This document shows, piece after piece, positions 26,504 through 34,090 of a DNA stretch of 64,000 nt; the stretch's first letter is position 1, and each line of letters starts with the position of its first letter. The position numbers and the translations under genes were made by a program. This DNA is from Microbacterium telephonicum (GTDB lineage Bacteria; Actinomycetota; Actinomycetes; Actinomycetales; Microbacteriaceae). Where the stretch lies: assembly GCF_003651225.1 (NCBI RefSeq), contig NZ_RCDB01000001.1, forward strand, positions 310,001-374,000, read 5' to 3'. The notes under the pieces were generated by a model, which was given only the letters and a program-made list of their open reading frames with translations, searched no databases and had not been told where the DNA came from.

Positions 26504-27148
26504 ATGCGCGCCCACCCCGACACGATCGCGGCGCGCACCGACCACGAGCTCGTCGTCAAGAAGTCGCGGTTCCTCACGCGCGCCGAGCCCGTCGCCTCGG
26601 TCGCGGAGGCCGAGGCCGTCATCGCCGTCGCCCGCCGCGAGCACTGGGACGCCCGTCACCACTGCACCGCGATGGTGACGGGCCTGCTCGGCGACCAGGC
26701 GCGCTCATCGGATGACGGCGAGCCCTCGGGCACGGCCGGGATGCCGATGCTCGAGGTGCTGCGCCGCCGCGGCCTCACGGATGTCGTCGTGGTCGTGACC
26801 CGCTACTTCGGCGGGGTCAAACTCGGCGCGGGCGGACTCGTGCGCGCGTACTCGACGGCGGTGTCGGAGTGCCTCGACGGCGCCGCGCTCGTGCATCGGC
26901 GCGCGCTGACGCAGGTGGTCGTCGAGGTGTCCCACGCGGATGCCGGGCGCGCCGACAACGTGCTCCGTGACTGGGCGGGGCGTCACGGCGCGACCTGGGG
27001 TGAGCCGGCCTACGGGGTGCGAGCGGCGCTGGAGCTGTGGGTGCCGGAGGAGGAGCTCGCACGGCTCGACGCCGACGTGGCCGCGGCATCGGCAGGAGCC
27101 TGGTCGGCTCGTCGGGGTGGAGAGCGCGTCGTCGACGTGCCGGCGTGA
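26504..27148 (+). CDS. yigZ: YigZ/IMPACT family protein
   Basis: A 214-residue YigZ protein. The N-terminal Impact domain shows KKSRFLTRAEPVASVAEA, the signature SDDGEPSGTAGMPMLEVL, and VVVTRYFGGVKLGAGGLVRAY. A shorter C-terminal DUF1949-like domain follows. The family is linked to translation and stress response, but its biochemical activity is unsettled. ATG at 26504 lies exactly 6 nt after a -10 hexamer TAGGCT (26492-26497), so the mRNA is probably leaderless. It is next to the TetR remnant and runs convergent with the LacI gene. Confidence 0.9.
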   Translation: MRAHPDTIAARTDHELVVKKSRFLTRAEPVASVAEAEAVIAVARREHWDARHHCTAMVTGLLGDQARSSDDGEPSGTAGMPMLEVLRRRGLTDVVVVVTRYFGGVKLGAGGLVRAYSTAVSECLDGAALVHRRALTQVVVEVSHADAGRADNVLRDWAGRHGATWGEPAYGVRAALELWVPEEELARLDADVAAASAGAWSARRGGERVVDVPA

Positions 27149-27160
27149 GCGCCGGGCTCC

Positions 27161-28162
27161 TCAGCTACCCGCGGTCGAGGCGCGCACGACGAGCTCGGGC
27201 GTGAACTCGACGTGCTCCGCGGGAGCGCCGGCATCCATCGCGAGCAGCAGGTCGACGGCGGTCGCGCCGATCGCGGCAGCGGGCTGGCGGATCGAGGTGA
27301 GCGGCACGACCGCGGCGGCGGCGAAGTCGATGTCGTCGTAGCCGATGAGCGCGATGTCGTCGGGCACGCGCGCGTCGCCGGTCATCACGAGGCTCTGCAG
27401 GATGCCGAGGGCGACGAGGTCGTTCGCCGCAAACACGGCCCGCGGACGCTGCGCCCGCGGCCGCGCCAACAAGCGGCGACCGACGGCGCGCCCCGCCTCG
27501 ACGGTGAGCGCGTCGGTCGGCAGGTGCTCGAGTTCGGCTCCCGGCTGCGCGTCGACCGCGTGTTGCGCACCACGACGGCGGTCGGCGACCTGGCGCAGCG
27601 TGAGCGGTCCGCCGGCGAACGCGAGCCGCCGGTGCCCGAGGGCCAGCAGATGCGCCGCGGCGACGCGTCCGCCCTCGACGTCGTCGACGGCGACCGACGA
27701 GAGCTGCGGATCGTCGGAGGTGCGGTCCACGAGCACCGCGGGGATGCCGTGATCACGCAGCCGGGCGAGCCGGTCGGTCGTGTCGCCGGTGGGGGTGACG
27801 AGCATGCCGCGCACCCGCTGCTGCTCGAACAGATCGAGGTGCGCGGCCTCGCGTTCGGGTTGCTCGTCGCTGCCGGCGACCAGGATGCTGAGCCCCTCGG
27901 TCGCCGCGCGCTGCTCGGCGCCGCGGGCGACATCCGTGAAGAACGGGTTGCGCAGGTCGAGAACGACGAGGCCGATCGCCCGGCTGCGTCCGGCTCGCAG
28001 CTGACGGGCGGCGTCGTTGCGCACGAACCCCAGCTCGGCGATGGCGGCCTGCACGCGTTCGACCGTGGCGGCCGACACCTTGTCGGGTCGGTTGAGCACG
28101 TTCGAGACCGTGCCCACCGAGACGCCCGCGTGCTGGGCGACGTCCTTGACGCTCACGGCCAC
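27161..28162 (-). CDS. LacI-family repressor of the L-rhamnose operon
   Basis: A 333-residue LacI/GalR regulator. The N-terminal HTH is VSVKDVAQHAGVSVGTVSNVL, followed by the hinge helix AARQLRAGRS and a periplasmic-binding-protein-like effector domain (LVVLDLRNPFFTDVA, DDIALIGYDDIDFA). GTG at 28162 is chosen because AGGAG lies 6 nt upstream. A second in-frame GTG is 6 nt downstream. It is divergent from the rhamnose genes. Two LacI-type operators lie in the shared region immediately after the -10 of the rha promoter, so it most likely represses that operon until rhamnose or a derivative binds. Confidence 0.9.
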   Translation of the reverse strand: MAVSVKDVAQHAGVSVGTVSNVLNRPDKVSAATVERVQAAIAELGFVRNDAARQLRAGRSRAIGLVVLDLRNPFFTDVARGAEQRAATEGLSILVAGSDEQPEREAAHLDLFEQQRVRGMLVTPTGDTTDRLARLRDHGIPAVLVDRTSDDPQLSSVAVDDVEGGRVAAAHLLALGHRRLAFAGGPLTLRQVADRRRGAQHAVDAQPGAELEHLPTDALTVEAGRAVGRRLLARPRAQRPRAVFAANDLVALGILQSLVMTGDARVPDDIALIGYDDIDFAAAAVVPLTSIRQPAAAIGATAVDLLLAMDAGAPAEHVEFTPELVVRASTAGS

Positions 28163-28196
28163 CGACTGCTCCTGATCTGGCTCGATGCCACCGCGC

Positions 28197-28251
28197 TTGA
28201 CGCGGGCGCATCGCCAGACTACGGTATTAATCGATTCATTGAATCGTTTCA
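28197..28251 (+). promoter_or_regulatory. rha operon promoter with tandem LacI operators
   Basis: A -35 TTGACG (28197-28202) and -10 TACGGT (28220-28225) are separated by 17 bp. Directly downstream are TTAATCGATTCA (28227-28238) and TGAATCGTTTCA (28240-28251), two LacI-type palindromes centred on CG and spaced 13 bp centre to centre. They cover the expected start point near 28232, so a bound repressor would block initiation. Confidence 0.75.
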
Positions 28252-28292
28252 TGTTCTGTTCGCATCCCACCCACAACGGAGTGATCGGTCCC

Positions 28293-28655
28293 ATGCGCGT
28301 CGCCTTCCAGCTGCAGGTCGTCCCCGAGCTGCTCGACGAGTACGTCGCCCGCCACAGCCCCGTCTGGCCCGAGATGCTCGCCGAGATCGCCGCCTCCGGC
28401 CGACGCAACTACTCGCTGTTCCTCGGCGACGGCGGGCGCCTGTTCGGCTACTACGAGACCGACGACGACGCGGCGGCCCAGGCCTACCTCGCGGCATCCG
28501 AGGTCGCGGAACGCTGGGAGGCCGAGATGGGGCGCTTCTTCGTCGACCTCGGCGGCCGCCCCGACCAGGCCGCGACCCCGCTCACCGAGATCTTCCACCT
28601 GCACGACCAGCTGGCGGCGACCGCCGCCACCGACACCGAAAGCACCGCATCATGA
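28293..28655 (+). CDS. rhaM: L-rhamnose mutarotase
   Basis: A 120-residue RhaM/RhaU family protein that interconverts alpha and beta anomers of L-rhamnose. Family positions visible are MRVAFQLQVVPELLDEYVARH, VWPEML with the conserved His/Trp environment, GRRNYSLFL, and FGYYETDD. The length is slightly above the usual 104. ATG at 28293 is about 60 nt downstream of the presumed transcription start. The last codons overlap the isomerase start by 4 bp (ATGA). It is first in the rhamnose operon. Confidence 0.92.
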   Translation: MRVAFQLQVVPELLDEYVARHSPVWPEMLAEIAASGRRNYSLFLGDGGRLFGYYETDDDAAAQAYLAASEVAERWEAEMGRFFVDLGGRPDQAATPLTEIFHLHDQLAATAATDTESTAS

Positions 28656-29818
28656 CGACGCTGTCCCCTGAGACCCTGTCCGCCCTGGAGTTGCAGGGGA
28701 TCGAGTTGCCGTCGTGGGCGTTCGGCAATTCGGGGACGCGGTTTCGGGTGTGGTCGACGGCGGGGACGCCGCGGGATGTGTTCGAGAAGGTCGCGGATGC
28801 GGCGAAGGTCAACGAGTTCACGGCACTGGCCCCGTCGGTGGCGTTGCACATCCCGTGGGACAAGACCGACGATTACGCGGCGTTGCGCGGGTATGCGGAG
28901 GGTCTGGGGGTGAAGCTCGGGACGATCAACTCGAACACGTTCCAGGACGAGGACTACAAGTTCGGTGCGCTCACGCATCATGATGACCGGATCCGTCGGA
29001 AGGCGATCGATCATCACCTGGAGTGCATCGACATCATGGATGCGACGGGGTCGCGGGATCTGAAGATCTGGCTCGCGGAGGGGTCGAACTATCCGGGTCA
29101 GATGGACATGCGTGCCCGGCAGGACCGGTTGGCGGACTCGTTGCAGCAGATCTACGCCCGCCTGGGCGACGATCAGCGCCTGGTGCTCGAGTACAAGTTC
29201 TTCGAGCCGTCGTTCTATCACACCGACGTCCCGGACTGGGGGACCAGTTACGCGCAGGTCGCCGCGCTGGGGGAGAAGGCGCTGGTGTGTCTGGACACGG
29301 GGCATCACGCGCCGGGGACGAACATCGAGTTCATCGTGATGCAGCTGCTGCGCCTCGGCAAGCTCGGGTCGTTCGATTTCAATTCCCGTTTCTACGCGGA
29401 CGATGACCTGATCGTGGGGGCGGCCGACCCGTTCCAGCTGTTCCGCATCCTCGTCGAGGTGGTGCGCGGGGGCGGGCTGAACAACCCGGATGTCGCGTTC
29501 ATGCTCGACCAGTGCCACAACGTCGAGGACAAGATCCCGGGGCAGATCCGTTCGGTGTTGAACGTGCAGGAGATGACCGCCCGCGCGCTGCTCCTGGACC
29601 GTGACGCGTTGGATGCCGCGCAGGCTGCGAACGACGTGCTCGGCGCGCAGGCGGTGTTCATGGACGCGTTCTCCACCGACGTGCGCCCCGCCCTCGCCGA
29701 ATGGCGGCGCTCCCGCGGGCTGCCCGCCGACCCGATGGCCGCGTACGCCGCATCCGGCTACCAGCAGCACATCGCCGCCACCCGCACCGGCGGCACCCAA
29801 GCCGGCTGGGGCGCCTGA
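28652..29818 (+). CDS. rhaI: L-rhamnose isomerase
   Basis: A 388-residue TIM-barrel isomerase converting L-rhamnose to L-rhamnulose (RhaI type, found outside enterobacteria). Metal-site segments include EYKFFEPSFYHTDVPDW, LDTGHHAPGTN and SFDFNSRFYADDDL. ATG at 28652 overlaps rhaM by 4 bp. Codon use is mixed: from about 28680 to 29600 Leu TTG and Gly GGG are frequent, while the last 200 bp return to the GCC/CTC/GGC style of neighbouring genes. This may reflect recombination with a foreign copy. Confidence 0.93.
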   Translation: MTTLSPETLSALELQGIELPSWAFGNSGTRFRVWSTAGTPRDVFEKVADAAKVNEFTALAPSVALHIPWDKTDDYAALRGYAEGLGVKLGTINSNTFQDEDYKFGALTHHDDRIRRKAIDHHLECIDIMDATGSRDLKIWLAEGSNYPGQMDMRARQDRLADSLQQIYARLGDDQRLVLEYKFFEPSFYHTDVPDWGTSYAQVAALGEKALVCLDTGHHAPGTNIEFIVMQLLRLGKLGSFDFNSRFYADDDLIVGAADPFQLFRILVEVVRGGGLNNPDVAFMLDQCHNVEDKIPGQIRSVLNVQEMTARALLLDRDALDAAQAANDVLGAQAVFMDAFSTDVRPALAEWRRSRGLPADPMAAYAASGYQQHIAATRTGGTQAGWGA

Positions 29819-29861
29819 CCCGCGCATCCGCACCCAGACACACACGAGGAACGAAGAACCG

Positions 29862-31898
29862 ATGACCAACCCGACCGCCGCCGAACTGATCGCGCGCAGC
29901 AACCGCCTGGGCGCCGACCCGAAGAACACGAACTACGCCGGCGGCAACACTTCCGCCAAGGGCACCGACACCGACCCGGTGACCGGCGAGCCCGTCGAGC
30001 TGCTGTGGGTGAAGGGCTCCGGCGGCGACCTCGGCACGCTGAAGCCCGAGGGCCTCGCCGTGCTGCGGCTCGACCGCATGCGCGCGCTCGTCGACGTGTA
30101 TCCCGGCGTCGACCGCGAGGACGAGATGGTCGCCGCGTTCGACTACTGCCTGCACGGCAAGGGCGGGGCGGCCCCGTCGATCGACACCGCCATGCACGGC
30201 CTGGTGGATGCGGCTCACGTCGACCACCTGCACCCCGACAGCGGCATCGCGATCGCCACCTCCGCCGATGGGCCCGAGCTGACGCAGCGCATCTTCGGTG
30301 ACAAGGTCGTGTGGGTGCCGTGGCGTCGCCCGGGGTTCCAGCTGGGGCTCGACATCGCCGAGATCAAGGCGCAGAACCCGCAGGCGATCGGCACGATCCT
30401 CGGCGGGCACGGCATCACGGCGTGGGGCGAGACGAGCGAGGAGGCCGAACACAACTCCACCACCATCATCGACACGGCTGCCGAATACATCGAGGAACAC
30501 GGCAAAGCCGACCCGTTCGGAGGAGTTCGGGACGGCTTCGAGGCGCTGCCCGATGCCGAGCGGCACGCCCGCGCGGCCGCTCTGGCCCCCACCATCCGGG
30601 GCCTCGCGTCGACGGACAAGCCGATGGTCGGCCACTACACCGACGCCGACATCGTTCTGGAGTTCCTGGCGTCCGAGAAGGCGCCCGCCCTCGCCGCCCT
30701 CGGCACGAGCTGCCCCGACCACTTCCTGCGCACGAAGGTGAAGCCGCTGATCCTCGACCTGCCGGCATCCGCGTCGGTCGACGAGCAGATCGCGCGGCTG
30801 CACGAGCTGCATCAGGCATACCGCGCCGACTATCAGGCCTACTACGACGCACACGCCGACGCCTCGAGCCCCGCCATCCGCGGCGCCGACCCGCTCATCG
30901 TGCTCGTCCCCGGCGTCGGGATGTTCAGCTACGGCGCGAACAAGCAGACCGCGCGGGTCGCGGGGGAGTTCTACGTCAACGCGATCAACGTCATGCGCGG
31001 CGCGGAGGCGCTGTCGACCTACACACCCATCTCGGATGCCGAGAAGTTCCGCATCGAGTACTGGGCGCTCGAAGAGGCGAAGCTGCAGCGCATGCCGAAG
31101 CCCAAGACGCACCAGGGACGCATCGCGTTCGTCACCGGCGCCGCTTCCGGCATCGGCAAGGCCATCGCGACGCGCCTCGCCGCCGAGGGCGCGTGCGTCG
31201 TCGTCGCCGACCTCGATGCCTCGAAGGCGCAGGCCGCCGCGGCCGAGCTCGGCAACACGGATGTCGCGATCGGCGTCGCCGCGAACGTCGCCGACGCCGC
31301 GGGCGTGCAGGCCGCGATCGACGCGACGCTGCTCGCGTTCGGCGGCATCGACCTCGTCGTCAACAACGCGGGGCTCTCGCTCAGCAAACCGCTGCTGGAG
31401 ACCACCGAGAAGGACTGGGACCTGCAGCACGACGTCATGGCGAAGGGGTCGTTCCTGGTGTCGAAGGCGGCGGCGAAGGCTCTGATCGAGCAGAAGCTGG
31501 GCGGGGACGTCATCTACATCTCGTCGAAGAACTCCGTCTTCGCCGGCCCCAACAACATCGCGTACTCGGCGACGAAGGCCGACCAGGCCCACCAGGTGCG
31601 GCTGCTCGCGGTCGAGCTCGGTGAGCACGGCGTCCGCGTCAACGGCATCAACCCCGACGGCGTGGTGCGCGGCTCGGGCATCTTCGCCGCCGGCTGGGGT
31701 GCCAACCGCGCCGCGACCTACGGCGTCAAGGAAGAGGACCTCGGCCAGTACTACGCCAACCGCACGATCCTCAAGCGCGAGGTCGTGCCCGAGAACGTCG
31801 CCGACGCCGTGTACGTGCTCACCGGACCCGAGCTGAGCCGCACGACGGGTCTGCACATCCCGGTCGACTCCGGCGTCGCGGCGGCGTTCCTGCGATGA
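29862..31898 (+). CDS. Bifunctional rhamnulose-1-phosphate aldolase / lactaldehyde dehydrogenase
   Basis: A 678-residue fusion. The N-terminal class II aldolase domain (about 1-400) has the zinc ligand region HVDHLHPDSG and a second His in GGHGITAWG. It splits L-rhamnulose-1-phosphate into dihydroxyacetone phosphate and L-lactaldehyde. The C-terminal short-chain dehydrogenase (about 418-678) has TGAASGIG (425-432), NNAG and a Y-x-x-x-K (YSATK), and probably oxidises the lactaldehyde to lactate. This is the RhaD-type fusion known from Bacillus and actinobacteria. ATG at 29862 is 43 nt after rhaI. A strong hairpin separates it from rhaB. Confidence 0.93.
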   Translation: MTNPTAAELIARSNRLGADPKNTNYAGGNTSAKGTDTDPVTGEPVELLWVKGSGGDLGTLKPEGLAVLRLDRMRALVDVYPGVDREDEMVAAFDYCLHGKGGAAPSIDTAMHGLVDAAHVDHLHPDSGIAIATSADGPELTQRIFGDKVVWVPWRRPGFQLGLDIAEIKAQNPQAIGTILGGHGITAWGETSEEAEHNSTTIIDTAAEYIEEHGKADPFGGVRDGFEALPDAERHARAAALAPTIRGLASTDKPMVGHYTDADIVLEFLASEKAPALAALGTSCPDHFLRTKVKPLILDLPASASVDEQIARLHELHQAYRADYQAYYDAHADASSPAIRGADPLIVLVPGVGMFSYGANKQTARVAGEFYVNAINVMRGAEALSTYTPISDAEKFRIEYWALEEAKLQRMPKPKTHQGRIAFVTGAASGIGKAIATRLAAEGACVVVADLDASKAQAAAAELGNTDVAIGVAANVADAAGVQAAIDATLLAFGGIDLVVNNAGLSLSKPLLETTEKDWDLQHDVMAKGSFLVSKAAAKALIEQKLGGDVIYISSKNSVFAGPNNIAYSATKADQAHQVRLLAVELGEHGVRVNGINPDGVVRGSGIFAAGWGANRAATYGVKEEDLGQYYANRTILKREVVPENVADAVYVLTGPELSRTTGLHIPVDSGVAAAFLR

Positions 31899-31910
31899 GC
31901 CACGGCAGTT

Positions 31911-31972
31911 CGCGAGGGGTCGCGACACGCCGAGGGCCGGCGGGGCGAGACCGCGTGTCGCGACCCCTCGCG
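31911..31972 (+). terminator. 20-bp perfect hairpin between aldolase and kinase genes
   Basis: Positions 31911-31930 are the exact reverse complement of 31953-31972 (ends CGCGAGGGG/CCCCTCGCG) with a 22-nt loop. It lies inside the rhamnose operon, 12 nt after the aldolase stop, and ends just before the kinase start. It may partly terminate transcription or stabilise the upstream mRNA, lowering kinase output. Confidence 0.65.
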
Positions 31973-31989
31973 GGATGCGGGAGCAGCCG

Positions 31990-33414
31990 GTGAGCGGCGG
32001 CACCGTCGCGGCCGTCGACCTCGGGGCGACGAGCGGGCGCGTCATCGTCGGACGCGTCGGCGCCGACGTGCTCGAGACGACGCCGGTGGCGCGGTTCGCG
32101 AACGACCCGGTGCGCGTCGGCGACGGTCTGCACTGGGACATCCTGTCGCTGTACCGCGCCGCCCTCGGCGGCTTGCGCGAGGCCGTCCTGGCCCACCCCG
32201 ACATCGCGAGCATCGGCATCGACTCGTGGGCCGTCGACTACGCGCTGCTGCGCGGCGGGCGGATGCTGGGCGACCCGTTCCACTACCGCGACGAGCGCAC
32301 GGCGCACGGCGTCGCCGCCGTGCACGCGCGGATGCGGCACGCGGAGCTGTTCGAGCGCAACGGGCTGCAGTTCCTCCCGTTCAACACGCTGTACCAGCTC
32401 GCCGCCGAAGACCGGGCACTGCTCGATGTCGCCGACACGGCGCTGCTCGTACCCGACCTCATCGCGTCGTGGCTCACCGGGCAGAACCGCGCCGAGCTGA
32501 CCAACGCGTCCACAACGGGGCTGCTGCGGGTGCTCGACGGCACCTGGGACGACGCCCTCATCGCGGCGCTCGGCCTGCCGCGAGGGCTCTTCCCCGAGCT
32601 CATCGCCCCCGGCGACCGGCTCGGGGCGCTGCGCCCCGACGTCGCCGCCGCGCTCGGCGCCCGCAGCGACCTCGGCGTCACCGCCGTCGGCTCGCACGAC
32701 ACCGCCTCGGCCGTCGTCGCCGTGCCGATGCGCGCGGATGCCGCCGCCTACATATCGTGCGGCACGTGGGGGCTCGTGGGCGTCGAAGTCGACCGACTCG
32801 TGCTCACATCGGAGGCACTGCACGCGAACTTCACGAACGAGGGCGGCGTCGACGGGCGCGTGCGGCTGCTCCACAACGTCATGGGGCTGTGGGTGCTGAG
32901 CGAGGCCGTGCGCGGGTGGGAGCGCGGCGGCCACGCCGTCGACCTCCCGACGCTGCTCGATTCCGCCGCGGAGGTGCCGGCATCCGCGGTGCCCGTGTTC
33001 GACGTCAACGACCCCCGCTTCCTGCCGCCCGGCGACATGCCGGCCCGCATCGACGCCTGGTGCGCCGAGCACGACCTCGCCCCGCCCCGCACCCGCGCCG
33101 AGTACACGCGCTCGATCGTCGAGTCGCTCGCGCAGGCCTTCGCGGATGCCGTCCGTGAGGCGGCCCGCATCGGCCGCGTCGACGTGCGCACGATCCACAT
33201 CGTCGGGGGAGGGGCGCTCAACGAGCTGCTCTGCCAGCGCACCGCCGACCGCGCCGGGATGCCGGTGCTCGCCGGCCCGGTCGAGGCGACGGCGCTCGGC
33301 AACGTGCTCGTCCAGGGCCGCGCCGCCGGGTTCGTGTCCGGCTCGCTCGAGGCGCTGCGCGACCTCGTCGCCCGCACCCATCCGCCGCGCCGGTACGAGC
33401 CGACGGCGGGCTGA
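31990..33414 (+). CDS. rhaB: Rhamnulokinase
   Basis: A 474-residue FGGY-family kinase that phosphorylates L-rhamnulose. The ATPase-fold phosphate-1 motif is VAAVDLGATSGRVIVG. GIDSWAVDYALL and SHDTASAVVAVP follow, with phosphate-2 SCGTWGLVG and adenosine motif IHIVGGGALNELLC. GTG at 31990 is preferred over ATG at 31975, since the latter lies next to the 3' arm of the hairpin and a GGGAG sits 6 nt before the GTG. It completes the pathway rhaM-rhaI-rhaB-aldolase. No rhamnose transporter is in the window. Confidence 0.92.
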   Translation: MSGGTVAAVDLGATSGRVIVGRVGADVLETTPVARFANDPVRVGDGLHWDILSLYRAALGGLREAVLAHPDIASIGIDSWAVDYALLRGGRMLGDPFHYRDERTAHGVAAVHARMRHAELFERNGLQFLPFNTLYQLAAEDRALLDVADTALLVPDLIASWLTGQNRAELTNASTTGLLRVLDGTWDDALIAALGLPRGLFPELIAPGDRLGALRPDVAAALGARSDLGVTAVGSHDTASAVVAVPMRADAAAYISCGTWGLVGVEVDRLVLTSEALHANFTNEGGVDGRVRLLHNVMGLWVLSEAVRGWERGGHAVDLPTLLDSAAEVPASAVPVFDVNDPRFLPPGDMPARIDAWCAEHDLAPPRTRAEYTRSIVESLAQAFADAVREAARIGRVDVRTIHIVGGGALNELLCQRTADRAGMPVLAGPVEATALGNVLVQGRAAGFVSGSLEALRDLVARTHPPRRYEPTAG

Positions 33415-33439
33415 CCGGGCGCCCCGGGCACGGCTCGGG

Positions 33440-33473
33440 GCGTTTCGACTCGCTTCGCTCGCTCAACGACCGG
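33440..33473. repeat. Dispersed copy of the GTCGTTGAGCGAG repeat
   Basis: GCGTTTCGACTCG...CTCAACGACCGG matches the inverted copy at 23311-23345 with small internal differences. It begins 26 bp after the rhaB stop, in the space before the tRNA terminator. The inner CGAGCGAAGCG gives it hairpin potential. Confidence 0.75.
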
Positions 33474-33501
33474 GGGCGCTTGCTCGACGCCGGAGGGCGC
33501 C

Positions 33502-33547
33502 GGGGAAAAGCAAAACCCCCGCCATGTAGAAGCTAGGCGAGGGTTTC
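33502..33547 (-). terminator. Rho-independent terminator of the tRNA operon
   Basis: On the minus strand AAACCCTCGCC pairs with GGCGGGGGTTT (one U-G wobble), and TTTTGCTTTT follows. It is the only terminator in the window with a true U-rich tail, and it sits just past tRNA-Phe. Confidence 0.85.
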
Positions 33548-33573
33548 TGGGACCGTTGTAACGACGGTCCGTG

Positions 33574-33646
33574 TGGCTCCGACGGGCGTCGATCCCGTGA
33601 CCTCACGATTTTCAGTCGTGCGCTCTACCAACTGAGCTACAGAGCC
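33574..33646 (-). tRNA. tRNA-Phe (GAA)
   Basis: A 73-nt cloverleaf read on the minus strand. Acceptor GGCTCTG pairs with CGGAGCC. The D-arm is GCTCAGTTGGTAGAGC, the anticodon loop ACTGAAAAT with GAA, and the T-arm ACGGGATCGACGCCCGT. CCA is not encoded. It is last of the three tRNAs, followed by a small GGACCGT/ACGGTCC hairpin (33550-33570) and the terminator. Confidence 0.95.
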
Positions 33647-33711
33647 GCATGGCGCGAAGGCCATGCCCTAAACGAAGAGCCCTCTGAAAACAAAGGGCTC
33701 GTCGCTCGGAG

Positions 33712-33785
33712 CGACCCTGACGGGACTTGAACCCGCGACCTCCGCCGTGACAGGGCGGCACGCTAACCAACTGCGCTACAGGGCC
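33712..33785 (-). tRNA. tRNA-Asp (GTC)
   Basis: A 74-nt cloverleaf on the minus strand. Acceptor GGCCCTG pairs with CAGGGTC, the anticodon loop is CCTGTCACG with GTC, and the T-arm is GCGGGTTCAAGTCCCGT. The linker to tRNA-Phe contains a GAGCCCT/AGGGCTC hairpin near 33676-33700, a likely processing structure. Confidence 0.95.
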
Positions 33786-33813
33786 ATGCTTGTTTAGTTG
33801 TATCTGGTGCGAG

Positions 33814-33886
33814 TGACCCCAACGGGATTCGAACCCGTGCTACCGCCGTGAAAGGGCGGCGTCCTAGGCCGCTAAACGATGGGGCC
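33814..33886 (-). tRNA. tRNA-Glu (TTC)
   Basis: A 73-nt cloverleaf on the minus strand. Acceptor GGCCCCA pairs with TGGGGTC, the anticodon loop is CCTTTCACG with TTC, and the T-arm is CACGGGTTCGAATCCCGTG. It is first in the Glu-Asp-Phe order that is common in actinobacteria. The promoter would lie in the 200 bp to its right, where I see no clear -35/-10 pair on the minus strand. Confidence 0.95.
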
Positions 33887-34090
33887 GAGCGAACCCGGGG
33901 GCTCACGCTTACCGAGGGTCAAGCATACGTGGTTCTGCACCGAATGCGAAATCGAGGGCGCGCCGCCGGGCCGAACGCCCGCCGCGGGAGGAGGATGGCC
34001 GCCGGGCGGTGTCGGAATCGGCCCCTGGGAAAACGCTGATCATGTTGTTAGTGTGAAAGAAGTGAAGTCCGCGAACGGAAGGCCCCCCGC

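Noticed and set aside
28652-29818. rhaI as a xylose or other sugar isomerase
   Set aside because: The specific segments LDTGHHAPGTN and SFDFNSRFYADDDL and the linkage to mutarotase, kinase and aldolase genes fit L-rhamnose isomerase.
31975-31989. ATG at 31975 as the rhaB start
   Set aside because: It adds MREQP ahead of the conserved kinase start, lies 2 nt after the arm of a 20-bp hairpin, and lacks a free ribosome site. GTG at 31990 has GGGAG at good spacing.
33887-34090. Short plus-strand frames between tRNA-Glu and the M23 peptidase gene
   Set aside because: They begin inside tRNA sequence, have no ribosome site and no family likeness. I see only a possible promoter for the peptidase gene.
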